Of a stretch of 64,000 nucleotides of DNA, positions 35,416 through 44,438 are shown piece by piece. This DNA comes from Acidimicrobiaceae bacterium (GTDB taxonomy: Bacteria; Actinomycetota; Acidimicrobiia; Acidimicrobiales; RAAP-2): NCBI GenBank assembly GCA_003138855.1, contig PLHF01000129.1, positions 1,549 to 65,548 of the forward strand. The letters run 5' to 3'. The stretch's first letter is position 1, and each line of letters begins with the position of its first letter. A program made the translations under genes and the position numbers. The notes under the pieces were generated by a model that saw nothing but the letters and a program-made list of their open reading frames with translations, was not told where the DNA came from and did not search any database.

Positions 35416-36225
35416 TCAGCCTGCTGACGGAGCGCCTCGGCCCGAACGGATGCGGGTCGAGAGCCTGGCCAGCGCCGTGTTCAACTCGGTGGTGCGGGCC
35501 CGGCGGGCCTCGTCGGCCTGCGCCAGCTGCAGCCCCGTCGGCGGGGTCGAGCCGTTGCGCAGCAGTCGGTCGGCCTCGACGGCGAAGGCCAGCCCTCGCA
35601 GAGAGCCCGCTGCGGCAGTGGCCGTACTTGCGGCCTGTGCTCCGGGTGCCGACCCTGCCGCCTTCTCGAGGGCGACCGCCGCCTTCTCCACCTGCGCTGC
35701 CGCCGCCCCGCGGACCTCCGGGTCGTCCGACGCGGCAGTTCCCGATACCAGCGACTCACGGGCCAGCTGGGCGTCGCTGAGGGCGGGGATGGCGGCGTGG
35801 CGCCACCCTGTCTCGACCGCCCGCTTCTTCCGGGACCGGTACAGCAACGCCACCGCCACGATGGCGATCACCAGCACGGCGATGAGGGCGATCAGGCCCC
35901 ACGGGGTCTTCGACGCCTTGGCGGCCGTGGCGGGCGCCGTCGTCGACGTCGTGGCCGGCGTCGTCGTCGTCGTGGCCGGCCGCGAGGAAGTGGTCGAGGC
36001 CGGGGTGGTGGTCGACGTGGTCGGTGGCACCGTCGTGGTGGTGGGCGGAACCGAGGTGCTCGTCGCTGCCTCCGTGGTCGTGGTCGCGTCCGCCAGGGCC
36101 GCCCGGGCGCCGGGCACGGTGCCGCCCGCCGGTGTGGCGAGGCCCACAGCCGACACGCACACCACGGCGGCCAGGGCGCCCAGGTGTCGGGCGAGGCGGT
36201 GCCGGCGCCGGAGAGGGGCCCGCAT
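35416..36225 (-). CDS. Hypothetical single-pass membrane protein with threonine-rich stalk
   Basis: 269 residues. A signal or anchor segment (about 13-35) is followed by about 60 residues of Thr/Ser/Pro/Ala repeats. A second membrane helix (about 108-128, WGLIALIAVLVIAIVAVALL) and an alanine-rich helical cytoplasmic domain follow. The threonine stalk suggests an outer, possibly glycosylated, spacer. I recognise no family. The ATG overlaps the cupin stop by one base (TGATG), so it is translated with the folD-cupin pair. Between the two membrane segments the protein should face outward. Confidence 0.75.
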   Translation of the reverse strand: MRAPLRRRHRLARHLGALAAVVCVSAVGLATPAGGTVPGARAALADATTTTEAATSTSVPPTTTTVPPTTSTTTPASTTSSRPATTTTTPATTSTTAPATAAKASKTPWGLIALIAVLVIAIVAVALLYRSRKKRAVETGWRHAAIPALSDAQLARESLVSGTAASDDPEVRGAAAAQVEKAAVALEKAAGSAPGAQAASTATAAAGSLRGLAFAVEADRLLRNGSTPPTGLQLAQADEARRARTTELNTALARLSTRIRSGRGAPSAG

Positions 36226-36590
36226 CAGCTGTCGCTCCGGCCATAGTCGTCCTCGAGCCGGACGATGTCGTCCTCACCGAAGTACGCGCCGTGCTGCACC
36301 TCGACGAACACGACGTCGGCGTCGGTGGCGTTCTCGATCCGGTGGGCGGTGCCCGCCGGGATGTCGACGGACTTACCGGGCAAGAGCTCGCGCTGCACGC
36401 CGTCCAGCGTCACCAGGGCGGTGCCACTGACGATGAACCAGTGCTCGGAGCGCCGGGCATGGCGCTGGTAGCTGAGCCGTTTGCCGGGCAGCACCTCGAC
36501 GCGCTTCACCTTGTGCGCGGCGGCATCGTCGAGGACGGTGTAGCTCCCCCACGGGCGCTGGTCGGTCTCGAGCGGCACCTGACCGCTCAC
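36225..36590 (-). CDS. Cupin, mannose-6-phosphate isomerase type II C-terminal domain-like
   Basis: 121 residues from the GTG at 36590, which overlaps the folD stop in GTGA. RPWGSYTVL, LPGKRLSYQRHARRSEHWFIVSGTALVTL and IPAGTAHRIENATDADVVFVEVQHG are the usual mannose-6-phosphate isomerase type II C-terminal cupin blocks, with metal-site histidines in HARRSEHW and HRIEN. The guanylyltransferase half is absent, so it is a stand-alone cupin. Mannose phosphate isomerisation is possible but not established for short forms. Coupling to folD is probably positional. Confidence 0.85.
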   Translation of the reverse strand: MSGQVPLETDQRPWGSYTVLDDAAAHKVKRVEVLPGKRLSYQRHARRSEHWFIVSGTALVTLDGVQRELLPGKSVDIPAGTAHRIENATDADVVFVEVQHGAYFGEDDIVRLEDDYGRSDS

Positions 36591-37441
36591 GACGAGCGTT
36601 CCGCAGCACGCACGGCATTGCGCAACAGCATGGCCCGGGTCATCGGACCCACCCCGCCGATGCGCGGGGTGATCCACCCGGCCACCTCGGCAACGGACTC
36701 ATCGACATCGGACATCAGCTTCTTCCCTTCCCATGAGGTACCGGCCCCGACCACGGCGGCGCCCGGCTTGACCATGTCCGGGGTGACCAGACCGGCCCGA
36801 CCGGCCGCGGCCACCACCACATCTCCCTGGCGGACCAGGCCGGCCAGGTCCTCCACCCCGGTGTGGACCACGGTCACCGCGGCGTTGCAACCGGGCCGCT
36901 TCATGGCCAGCAGCAGGGCCAGCGGCCGACCGATGGTCAGCCCCCGTCCGATCACGACCACGTGCTTTCCCTCGACGGGCACGTCGTTGGCGTGCAGCAG
37001 TTCGACGATGCCCGCCGGCGTGCACGGCAGCGGTCCGTTGGCCCCCATGACCAGCCGGCCCAGGTTGACCGGGTGGAGGCCGTCGACATCCTTGTCGGGG
37101 TCGACCGCCATCAGCACCCGCTCCTCGTCCAGGCCGGCCGGCAGCGGCAGCTGGACCAGAAAGGCATGGATCCCGGGGTCGGCATTGAAGCGGGCGACGA
37201 CCGCCTCGAGCTCGGCCTGCGACACGTCGGCCGGCAGGTGCTCGTGGGCCGACCGGATACCGACATCGTCGCAGTCGGCATGCTTCATGGCCACGTAGCG
37301 GGAGCTCGGGCCGTCGTCACCCACCAGGATGGTCCCAAGCCCCACCGTCACGCCGGCAGACCGCAGCCGGGCGACCCGGTCGGTCACCTCGGCACGGACC
37401 TTGGCCGCCAGCAGCTCACCGTCGAGCAGAGTCGCCGTCAT
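36587..37441 (-). CDS. folD: Methylene-THF dehydrogenase/cyclohydrolase
   Basis: 284 residues from the ATG at 37441. The catalytic lysine is in SSRYVAMKHAD, VQLPLPAGL and the NADP loop GRGLTIGRP follow, and the C terminus has ITPRIGGVGPMTRAML. The last of three GGAGG-like repeats lies eight bases before the ATG. FolD makes 10-formyl-THF, the cofactor for the PurN and PurH enzymes encoded just upstream. The gap to purH is 70 bases on the same strand, so a purN-purH-folD operon is likely. The stop overlaps the cupin start. Confidence 0.95.
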   Translation of the reverse strand: MTATLLDGELLAAKVRAEVTDRVARLRSAGVTVGLGTILVGDDGPSSRYVAMKHADCDDVGIRSAHEHLPADVSQAELEAVVARFNADPGIHAFLVQLPLPAGLDEERVLMAVDPDKDVDGLHPVNLGRLVMGANGPLPCTPAGIVELLHANDVPVEGKHVVVIGRGLTIGRPLALLLAMKRPGCNAAVTVVHTGVEDLAGLVRQGDVVVAAAGRAGLVTPDMVKPGAAVVGAGTSWEGKKLMSDVDESVAEVAGWITPRIGGVGPMTRAMLLRNAVRAAERSS

Positions 37442-37445
37442 CGTC

Positions 37446-37472
37446 GTGTCCTCCGTGTCCTCCGTGTCTTCT
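37446..37472 (-). repeat. Reiterated Shine-Dalgarno-like 9-base repeat before folD
   Basis: On the minus strand GGAGGACAC occurs twice in a row, preceded by the near copy AGAAGACAC. The last copy is correctly placed as the folD ribosome site. The array may vary by slippage and so tune initiation or spacing. Confidence 0.6.
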
Positions 37473-37511
37473 GCGGTCGGCGTCCCGTCGGGGCAGCCTC
37501 GCTCCGGTGTC

Positions 37512-39083
37512 TCAATGTCGGAAGTGACGCTCGCCACCGGCGAGGACCATGGCGATCCCCGCTGCGTCGGCTGCGGCGATCACCTCGGCGTCACGGATCG
37601 ATCCACCCGGCTGCACCACTGCCGCCACACCGGCGTCGGCCAGCACCATCAGCCCGTCGGGGAACGGGAAGAACGCGTCACTGGCCGCGGCCCCCCCGCG
37701 TGCCCGGTCCCCCGCCTTGCCCACCGCGATCTCCGCGGCCACCACCCGGGACTGCTGGCCGGCACCCACGCCGACAGCCTGGGCGTCGGTCACGATGGCA
37801 ATGGCGTTGGAGGTCGTGCGGGCACAGACCTTCCAGGCCAGGGCCAGATCGCGCCACTGCCCGCCGGTCGGCTGCGCCGTCGTCACCACCTCCCACTCGG
37901 AGGGATCGATCACGAAGCGGTCGGCATCCTGCACCAGCATGCTGGCGCCGAGCCCCCGGTACTGGCGCACCAGGGGCTCGGGAGCAGGGGCCGACAGTAG
38001 GCGGGTCGCCTTGCGCTTCGAGGCCAACTGGGCCAGCGCCGCCTCGGCGTACGAGGGAGCGATGATCACATCGGCCTGCGGGCCCGAAGCGATGGCCTCC
38101 GCCACCGCCATGGTGACGTGCCCCCCGATGGCCACGATGCCCCCGAACGCGGACTGCGGATCGCACTCGAGGGCCCGCTCGTAGGCACGGACCAGGTCGG
38201 TGTCGAGCGCGGCCCCGCACGGATTGGCGTGCTTGATGATGGCTACGGCCAGGTCAGCGCTGCCGGGGGCGGGAAGCTCGTGGACCAGGCGCCACGCCGC
38301 ATCGGCGTCGAAGACGTTGAGGTACGAGAGCTCCTTGCCGCCATGCTGCACCACGTCGTCCCACCACGTGTGCCGGCCGACGATCCGGTAACGGGCCCCG
38401 TGCTGGTGGGGGTTCTCGCCGTACCGCATGGAGCCGGCCCGCTCCAGCGTGAGGTGGATGGTCGGCGGGAGCAGTGCGACCGTGTCGAACACCGCGGCAC
38501 CCTCCTTGATCTCGGCCTCGCTACGGCCGGGTCCTTCGCGCTCGTCGAGCCACGCCACGATGGCTGCGTCGTACCCGGCGGTGTGGGCGAATGCCTCGCG
38601 GGCCAGCCGGCGCCTGGTGGCGAGCGAGAGGGAGCCGGAGCTGCGCAACTCGGCGAGGATGCTCCCGTACTCGGCGGGGTCGACGGCCACACCGACGTGG
38701 TCGTGGTTCTTGGCCGCGGCGCGCACCATCGTCGGCCCTCCGACATCGATCAGCTCGACCGAGGGGTCCGTGCTGAACGGATAGAGATTGCACACCACCA
38801 GGTCGATCAGCCCGATGCCCAGGCGGTCGAGGGCGTCGAGGTGGTCGCTCTTCGAGCGGTCGGCAAGGATCCCCCCGTGGATGGCCGGGTGGAGGGTCTT
38901 GACCCTCCCGCCGAGCATCTCGGGTGTCCCGGTGAGGTCGGCCACCTCCACGTGGTCGATGCCGGCAGCGGCCAGGGTGGCCGAGGTGCCGCCACTCGAG
39001 ATGAGTTCCCAGCCGAGCTCGGACAGCCCCCGGGCGAACTCCTCGATACCGGTCTTGTCGTAAACGGACAGCAGCGCCTTCAT
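37512..39083 (-). CDS. purH: Bifunctional AICAR transformylase/IMP cyclohydrolase
   Basis: 523 residues. The N-terminal cyclohydrolase (MKALLSVYDKTGIEEFARGL, VKTLHPAIHGGILADR) is followed by the transformylase, with MRYGENPHQ, IIKHANPCGAA carrying the catalytic Lys-His, SDAFFPFPDG and GGSIRDAEVIAAAD. It carries out the last two steps to IMP. Its ATG overlaps the purN stop (ATGA). The C terminus GERHFRH is the standard ending, so the gene is complete. Confidence 0.96.
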   Translation of the reverse strand: MKALLSVYDKTGIEEFARGLSELGWELISSGGTSATLAAAGIDHVEVADLTGTPEMLGGRVKTLHPAIHGGILADRSKSDHLDALDRLGIGLIDLVVCNLYPFSTDPSVELIDVGGPTMVRAAAKNHDHVGVAVDPAEYGSILAELRSSGSLSLATRRRLAREAFAHTAGYDAAIVAWLDEREGPGRSEAEIKEGAAVFDTVALLPPTIHLTLERAGSMRYGENPHQHGARYRIVGRHTWWDDVVQHGGKELSYLNVFDADAAWRLVHELPAPGSADLAVAIIKHANPCGAALDTDLVRAYERALECDPQSAFGGIVAIGGHVTMAVAEAIASGPQADVIIAPSYAEAALAQLASKRKATRLLSAPAPEPLVRQYRGLGASMLVQDADRFVIDPSEWEVVTTAQPTGGQWRDLALAWKVCARTTSNAIAIVTDAQAVGVGAGQQSRVVAAEIAVGKAGDRARGGAAASDAFFPFPDGLMVLADAGVAAVVQPGGSIRDAEVIAAADAAGIAMVLAGGERHFRH

Positions 39084-39727
39084 TCCGTGACCTCCTGTGC
39101 TGATCCTCGCCCATCGCCGACCTGGGCCGCCAACCCGTCGATGAAGGACCGGATGGTGTCGGGGTAGAGCGTCCGCTCCACCGACTTGATGCGTTCGTGC
39201 AGCGTGTCCACCGTGTCACCGGGCAGGACGGGGACCGACTTCTGGGCCAGCACCGGACCCGCATCCATCTCCAGGGTGGCGATGTGGACCGTCGATCCCG
39301 TCTCGGTCACTCCTGCGTCGAGGGCGTCGGCCACTGCGTGCCATCCGGGGAACGCAGGCAGCAGCGCGGGATGGGTGTTGAGGATCCTGCCGCCGAAGGC
39401 GGTATGGATCGACTGGCCGAGCACGGTGCCGAACCCGGCCATCACCACCACCTCGATGTCCGCGTCGGCCAGTGCCCCGGTGAGCGACCGGGTGTACCGC
39501 TCTCGCTCGAACGCCGGGCCGAATCCCCCGAACTCGGCACGGTCGACCAGGACGGCCGGGATGGCGGCGTCAGAGGCAACTTCGAGGGCACGGCATCGCC
39601 GGTCTGCCACCACCAGCCGGACCGGGAGGTCGGCGCCGATGATCGCCTCGAGGATGGTGCCGCTGCCGGAGGCGAGGACGGCGATCCGCACGGATGGGGA
39701 GTCGCGAGGAGGAGTGCCGGGGCCCAC
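39080..39727 (-). CDS. purN: Phosphoribosylglycinamide formyltransferase
   Basis: 215 residues from the GTG at 39727; the GTG at 39691 (RIAVLASGSGT) is a shorter alternative closer to the family's usual start. GSGTIL binds the phosphate, NTHPALLPAFPG contains the catalytic histidine, and HIATLEMDAGPVL holds the aspartate. The enzyme formylates GAR in purine synthesis. It leads the purN-purH-folD run and is preceded by a 217-base spacer with an extensive palindrome that could control it. Confidence 0.93.
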   Translation of the reverse strand: MGPGTPPRDSPSVRIAVLASGSGTILEAIIGADLPVRLVVADRRCRALEVASDAAIPAVLVDRAEFGGFGPAFERERYTRSLTGALADADIEVVVMAGFGTVLGQSIHTAFGGRILNTHPALLPAFPGWHAVADALDAGVTETGSTVHIATLEMDAGPVLAQKSVPVLPGDTVDTLHERIKSVERTLYPDTIRSFIDGLAAQVGDGRGSAQEVTE

Positions 39728-39795
39728 GGGCGAACGCTACCAGCGACGTTCACCGCCCATGCCCGGTGTGGTCCCGCTGGCGCGCGCCGGTGAAT

Positions 39796-39893
39796 GGCAG
39801 CTTCCCTGGGAGAGGCGACCCAAGCGACGTAGCCCGACCGGCCTGCCACCGGTACGGGCACTACGTCGCTCGGTCCCCCTGCCCAGGGAACGC
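39796..39893. promoter_or_regulatory. Long imperfect palindrome before purN
   Basis: Nested perfect arms: 39802-39810 with 39882-39890 (9 bp), 39823-39832 with 39861-39870 (10 bp), and 39832-39841 with 39849-39859 (one bulge), closing on a 7-base loop. It occupies the gap between the HAD gene and purN, both on the minus strand. It could be a strong terminator for the HAD transcript or a leader structure controlling purN. It has no U tract and does not match the ZTP riboswitch core. Confidence 0.6.
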
Positions 39894-39944
39894 CCCTCGT
39901 ACCCCTTCCATCGGCACAGATGGAGCAATTCCGAAGCAGAAATC

Positions 39945-40634
39945 TCAGATGTCCCGGCGTTCGAGCGAACGGATCAGCGCTTCGTCGAACCCGAGCAGCG
40001 AGTTCAGCTTCCGGTCGCAGAATCCCCAGCGTGGGGAGTCGAACGTCTCGGCCTCGGGAACCGCGATCACCCGCATGCGGGCAGCCTTGGCCGAGAGCGC
40101 ACCGTTGAACGAGTCCTCGAGGGCCAGGCAGGCGACCGGGTCGACACCCAGCTTCGCCGCCGTCGACAGATAGGACCCGGGGTGGGGTTTGCCCAGTGGC
40201 TCCCACTCTGCGGAGTGCCACACCGAGACCTCGGACTCGATCCCGAGGGACCGGAGGGCGGCCTCGATCACCACCGCACGCGAACCTGAGCACACCGCCA
40301 CCAGCAGCGACAACCGCCGGCACAGGGCCACAGCCTCCAGGGCTCCGGGCATCGGGGTGGCGGATACACGCACCAGCTCCGCAACCCGGGAGGTGATCAC
40401 CGCTTCCATCTCCACGAGGCTCATCCCGCTCCACGGGAAGCGGTCCCACCAGTATCGGACGGCGTCGTCGATGCGCAGACCCATTGTGTGGCGGACATCG
40501 GTCTCCGACAGATGGAGCCCGACCGAGCCGAACACCTCGATCTCGGCCTGGCGCCAGAGCGGTTCCGAGTCGATGAGCAGACCGTCGAGATCGAAGACCA
40601 CTGCGGCGATGGGCCAGGTGGCCGACGCGGCCAC
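39945..40634 (-). CDS. HAD-superfamily sugar-phosphate phosphatase (HxpB/YniC-like)
   Basis: 229 residues from a GTG. Motif I is VVFDLDGLLIDSEPLW, a signature shared with YniC/HxpB. The helical cap follows, motif II is AVCSGSR, the lysine of motif III is in LGKPHPGSYL, and motif IV is CLALEDSFNG. These enzymes dephosphorylate sugar phosphates such as hexitol phosphates or 2-deoxyglucose-6-phosphate. The gene begins 17 bases after sucD on the same strand and is probably in its transcript. Confidence 0.88.
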   Translation of the reverse strand: MAASATWPIAAVVFDLDGLLIDSEPLWRQAEIEVFGSVGLHLSETDVRHTMGLRIDDAVRYWWDRFPWSGMSLVEMEAVITSRVAELVRVSATPMPGALEAVALCRRLSLLVAVCSGSRAVVIEAALRSLGIESEVSVWHSAEWEPLGKPHPGSYLSTAAKLGVDPVACLALEDSFNGALSAKAARMRVIAVPEAETFDSPRWGFCDRKLNSLLGFDEALIRSLERRDI

Positions 40635-40651
40635 CGAAGGTAGCTCCGCGC

Positions 40652-41542
40652 TCAGCCGAGGTTCCGGACGACGTCGACCATGGCCTCGCCTGCCGCGGTC
40701 GGGTTGTGCGCGACGGTCACCCCGGCGCCGGCAAGCGCATCCATCTTGGCCTGGGCCGTGCCCTTCGAACCCGAGATGATGGCGCCGGCATGGCCCATCT
40801 TGCGCCCCGCCGGTGCCGTCACACCGGCCACGTAGGAGACGACCGGCTTTGTCACCGATGAGCCGATGAACTCGGCAGCCTCCTCCTCGGCGGATCCGCC
40901 GATCTCCCCGATCATCATGATGGCCCGGGTGTCCGGGTCGGCCTCGAAGGCCCGGAGGCAGTCGATGAAGCTGGTGCCGGGCACCGGGTCACCACCGATG
41001 CCCACACAGGTGGTCTGGCCGACCCCCTGCTGGGAGAGCTCGTGGAGGGCCTGGTAGGTGAGCGTGCCCGAGCGGCTGACGATCCCGACCGGGCCGCCGG
41101 GCATGGCGATGTCCCCGGAGGTGATGCCGATGTTGCACTTCCCCGGCGAGATGATGCCCGGGCAGTTGGGGCCGAGGAGACGGGTGCCGGGGAACTCCCG
41201 CACCAGCCGGTTGTAGGCCAGGGCCTCGTCCTGGGCGGGGATGCCCTCGGTGATGCACACCACGAAGGGGACGCCGGCGGCGGCGGCCTCGATGATGGCG
41301 TCGGCCGCGAACTTGGGCGGCACCGATATGAACGAGGCGTTGGCTCCGGTGGCCTCCACCGCGTCGGCCACGGTGGCGAAGACGGGAATGCCCTCGATCT
41401 CCTCACCCCCACGCCTGGGGTTGGTACCGGCCACCACATGGGTGCCGTAGGCCCGGTTGCGGAGCCCGTGGTACAGGCCCTGGCTGGTCGGGCTGATGCC
41501 CTGGATGACCACTTTGGTGTTCTCGTCCACGAAGATGCTCAC
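40652..41542 (-). CDS. sucD: Succinyl-CoA synthetase alpha subunit
   Basis: 296 residues from the GTG at 41542, with GGAGG six bases upstream and a GTGA overlap with sucC. VIQGISPTSQGLYH is the CoA-binding Rossmann part, LLGPNCPGIISPGKC is diagnostic, and the phosphohistidine is in MGHAGAIISG. With SucC it converts succinyl-CoA and NDP to succinate and NTP. The sequence is full length. Confidence 0.96.
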   Translation of the reverse strand: MSIFVDENTKVVIQGISPTSQGLYHGLRNRAYGTHVVAGTNPRRGGEEIEGIPVFATVADAVEATGANASFISVPPKFAADAIIEAAAAGVPFVVCITEGIPAQDEALAYNRLVREFPGTRLLGPNCPGIISPGKCNIGITSGDIAMPGGPVGIVSRSGTLTYQALHELSQQGVGQTTCVGIGGDPVPGTSFIDCLRAFEADPDTRAIMMIGEIGGSAEEEAAEFIGSSVTKPVVSYVAGVTAPAGRKMGHAGAIISGSKGTAQAKMDALAGAGVTVAHNPTAAGEAMVDVVRNLG

Positions 41543-42687
41543 GACTGGCCTCCAGCAAGGGCAACCGCACGGCGTGCGGCGTCGAGCATGGTCGGCTCGG
41601 CGACCAGGCGATCGGACAGATGGTCGGCCAGGATCTCCCGGCCCGCAGCAGCGTTGGTGCCGTCGAGGCGCAACACGATGGGCGAGCTGATCTCGACCCG
41701 GTCGAGCGCCTCGAGCACGCCCTTGGCCACCTCGTCGACCCGGGTGATGCCACCGAAGATGTTGACCAGGATGGAGCGGACGGCAGGGTCGGCGTTGATC
41801 ACCTCGAGCGCTGCTGCCATCACGTCGGCATTGGCGCCGCCGCCGATGTCGAGGAAGTTGGCCGCCGCCCCGCCGCACTGGTTGACCACGTCCAGCGTGC
41901 TCATGGCGAGGCCGGCGCCGTTGGCGATGATCCCCACCGAGCCCTGCAGGCCGATGTAGTTGAGGCCGCGCTCCTTGGCCCGGGTCTCGCGCTCGTCCTC
42001 GACCTCGGTGCCGGCGAACTCCTCCCACTCGGGGTGCCGGAAGGCGGCGTTGTCGTCGAGGGTCACCTTGGCGTCGAGGGCGTGGACCCTCCCGTCGGGT
42101 GTGAGGATCAGCGGATTGATCTCCGCGAGGTCGCAATCGCCCTCGGTGTAACACGTGTAGAGCTTCACCAGGAGCTCGGCCGCCTGGGCCCGGGCCGGCT
42201 CGTCGAGGTTGGCCCGGTCCACCCAGGCCCGGGCCGCCTCGAGGCTCAGCCCGTCCACCGGGTCGACTTGGAGGAGGGCGATGGCATCGGGGTTGGTCAC
42301 CGCCACCTCCTCGATCTCGACACCGCCCTCGGCCGAAAGCATGCCCAGGTGCTTCTTGGCACCGCGGTCCAGGGTGAAGCTGGCGTAGTACTCACGCTCG
42401 ATGTCCGAGGCGTGCTCGACCCACAACCGCTTGACCACGTGGCCCTTGATGTCGAGGCCGAGGATGTTGCCGGCGTGGGTGCGCACCTCCTCGGCGTTTT
42501 CGGCGAGCTTGACGCCGCCCGCCTTGCCACGGCCGCCGACCTTCACCTGGGCCTTGACCACCACCGGGTATCCGGACTCATCCGCCTGCGCGACGGCCTG
42601 GTCCACGGTGTCGGCCACCCCTCCCTTGGAGATGGGGATGCCGAACCGGGCAAAGTACTGCTTACCCTGGTACTCGAAGAGATCCAC
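41539..42687 (-). CDS. sucC: Succinyl-CoA synthetase beta subunit
   Basis: 382 residues from a GTG start with AGAGGAA upstream. The ATP-grasp fold begins MDLFEYQGKQYFARFGIP. KAQVKVGGRGKAGGVKL binds nucleotide, LAEINPLILTPDG and NGAGLAMSTLDV follow, and GGANADVMAAALEVI is near the C terminus. Nucleotide preference cannot be read with confidence. sucC-sucD-HAD form one minus-strand unit; a 197-base spacer upstream holds no gene and presumably the promoter. Confidence 0.96.
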   Translation of the reverse strand: MDLFEYQGKQYFARFGIPISKGGVADTVDQAVAQADESGYPVVVKAQVKVGGRGKAGGVKLAENAEEVRTHAGNILGLDIKGHVVKRLWVEHASDIEREYYASFTLDRGAKKHLGMLSAEGGVEIEEVAVTNPDAIALLQVDPVDGLSLEAARAWVDRANLDEPARAQAAELLVKLYTCYTEGDCDLAEINPLILTPDGRVHALDAKVTLDDNAAFRHPEWEEFAGTEVEDERETRAKERGLNYIGLQGSVGIIANGAGLAMSTLDVVNQCGGAAANFLDIGGGANADVMAAALEVINADPAVRSILVNIFGGITRVDEVAKGVLEALDRVEISSPIVLRLDGTNAAAGREILADHLSDRLVAEPTMLDAARRAVALAGGQS

Positions 42688-42884
42688 TGGGTCAGTTCCT
42701 CTCTAATCTCTATGTCGCGTGGTCTGGGTGCATCGGTCGGTTGCTGCCTGAATCTGCGGGGCAATGCCGGGTCGGGTCGGGCCGCCAGGGAAGGCCCCCG
42801 GCGTCACCGGTTGCCGTCGTGCCGGTCGTGTTCGACCCAGATGGCATCTGGTCGGCCGGCGCCGAGGCGCAGGTGCGGGGTGGT

Positions 42885-43301
42885 TCAGGCGTCCACTCCA
42901 CTCTCGCGCTCGTCGAGGGCGGCGCCGAGCCAGGCCCCGATGGCCGGCAGCGGTGCCCCGGGCGTGAACACCTCGGCCACGCCCAGCTCCTTCAGTACCG
43001 GGATGTCGGCCTCGGGGATGATCCCCCCCACCAGGACCAGGACGTCGTCGCGGCCTTGCTCGCGCAGTCCTTCGATCACCCGGGGGACAAGGGTGAGGTG
43101 GGCGCCGGAGAGCAGGGAAAGCCCCACTGCGTCGGCATCCTCTTGGATGACGGCCTGGACCACCTGCTCGGGGGTCTGGTGGAGGCCGGTGTAGATGACC
43201 TCGAACCCGGCATCGCGCAGGGCCCGGGCGATGACCTTGGCGCCGCGATCGTGCCCGTCAAGTCCGGGCTTGGCCACAACCACTCGATAAGGGCGCTTCA
43301 C
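42885..43301 (-). CDS. Cobalamin-binding subunit of methylmalonyl-CoA mutase type
   Basis: 138 residues from the GTG at 43301. [34 protein letters not shown] carries the DxHxxG B12-ligand motif (DGHDRG), and [14 protein letters not shown] and [11 protein letters not shown] complete the flavodoxin-like B12 fold. The length matches the small C-terminal mutase subunit found separately in actinobacteria and archaea. The catalytic large subunit is not in this window. It lies between sucC and the divergent arabinan cassette; succinyl-CoA links it to SucCD. Confidence 0.9.
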   Translation of the reverse strand: MKRPYRVVVAKPGLDGHDRGAKVIARALRDAGFEVIYTGLHQTPEQVVQAVIQEDADAVGLSLLSGAHLTLVPRVIEGLREQGRDDVLVLVGGIIPEADIPVLKELGVAEVFTPGAPLPAIGAWLGAALDERESGVDA

Positions 43302-43475
43302 GGAGGCAGATACTAAGCGCTGACAGACCGTCCGGCCCACCCGGGACCACGCACACGAGGTCCGGCGGCCCGGGGGGTCCACGCAAGGGCCGACGAGGCC
43401 CTAGCCTTTGGGGGGTCAGTGGGCCCCACTCCACACCGGCACCGGCGGGCCCGGACAGACGACGCAAAGGACGAC

Positions 43476-44438
43476 GTGACGACATCGGCTGAAGCCGTGG
43501 ACAGACCAGACGAACACGCTGCCCGGCCACCGGGACGACCGGCGCCCTCCCTCGCCAAGGGGCTGGTCCGCCTGGCCCGACCGCGCCAGTGGATCAAGAA
43601 CCTGCTCGTCTTCGTGGCCCCGGGCGCAGCCGGCGTGCTGCTGCACTGGACCATCCTGTGGCACAGTGCCGCCGCCTTCGGCATCTTCTGCGTCGCCGCT
43701 TCGGGCACCTACTTCCTCAATGACGCCATCGACGCGACGCCCGACCGGCACCACCCCACCAAACGCCACCGGCCGGTCGCCTCGGGAGCGGTACCCGTCC
43801 CCCTCGCCATCACCATCGGCACCGGCCTTCTCGCGGTCTCGATCGGGTCCGCCTCCCTGTTGGCCGGTTGGCACCTGGCCGTGGTCATGGCCGTCTACGC
43901 CCTGGTCAACGTCGCCTACTCCCTCGGGCTCAAGAACGAGCCGATCCTCGACCTGGCCGCGGTGAGTGCCGGTTTCGTCCTTCGGGCCCTGGCCGGTGGG
44001 GTCGCCACCGGGGTCGCCCTGTCCAACTGGTTCATCATCGTGGCGTCGTTCGGCTCGCTGCTGATCGTGACCGGCAAGCGGTCGGGCGAGAAGCAGCTCC
44101 TCGACCACCACCAGGCCGACCACGGTACCGTCCGACCCACCCTGGCCATGTACACGCCTTCGTTCCTCCGGTCGGTCCGGACCCTGTCGGCCGCCGTCAC
44201 GATGACCGCCTACTGCCTGTGGGCGTTCGAACGGGCCAGTCAGGTGCACCCGGGACACGACCCCATCTGGTTCCAGCTGAGCATTGTGCCCTTCGTGATC
44301 GCCCTGCTCCACATTCTGCGCCTCCTGGATTCGGGTGCCGGGGCGGCTCCCGAGGACCTGGCCGTCCACGACCACCGGCTGCAGATCTACGGTCTGTGCT
44401 GGGTGGCCCTCTTCGCCATCGGCGCCTACGCGCGGTGA
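43476..44438 (+). CDS. UbiA-family decaprenyl-phosphate phosphoribosyltransferase
   Basis: 320 residues from the GTG at 43476, with AAGGA four bases upstream. The Mg-diphosphate motif is NDAIDATPD followed by HHPTKRHRPVASG; a second acidic region is YSLGLKNEPILDLAAV. About eight or nine membrane segments follow. The order matches Rv3806c, which transfers 5-phosphoribosyl from PRPP to decaprenyl phosphate. The stop overlaps the dprE1 start in GTGA. Together with the next two genes it should make decaprenyl-phosphoryl-arabinose for cell-wall arabinan. Confidence 0.9.
   Translation: MTTSAEAVDRPDEHAARPPGRPAPSLAKGLVRLARPRQWIKNLLVFVAPGAAGVLLHWTILWHSAAAFGIFCVAASGTYFLNDAIDATPDRHHPTKRHRPVASGAVPVPLAITIGTGLLAVSIGSASLLAGWHLAVVMAVYALVNVAYSLGLKNEPILDLAAVSAGFVLRALAGGVATGVALSNWFIIVASFGSLLIVTGKRSGEKQLLDHHQADHGTVRPTLAMYTPSFLRSVRTLSAAVTMTAYCLWAFERASQVHPGHDPIWFQLSIVPFVIALLHILRLLDSGAGAAPEDLAVHDHRLQIYGLCWVALFAIGAYAR

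Noticed and set aside
39796-39960. ZTP riboswitch for the purine/folate operon
   Set aside because: The structure is on the expected strand, but the conserved 3' core (CCGNCUGGGC type) is not present; only a partial CCCTGGGC is seen.
41620-43194. 524-codon plus-strand frame opposite sucC
   Set aside because: No recognisable protein; sucC and the B12 subunit on the other strand explain the region.
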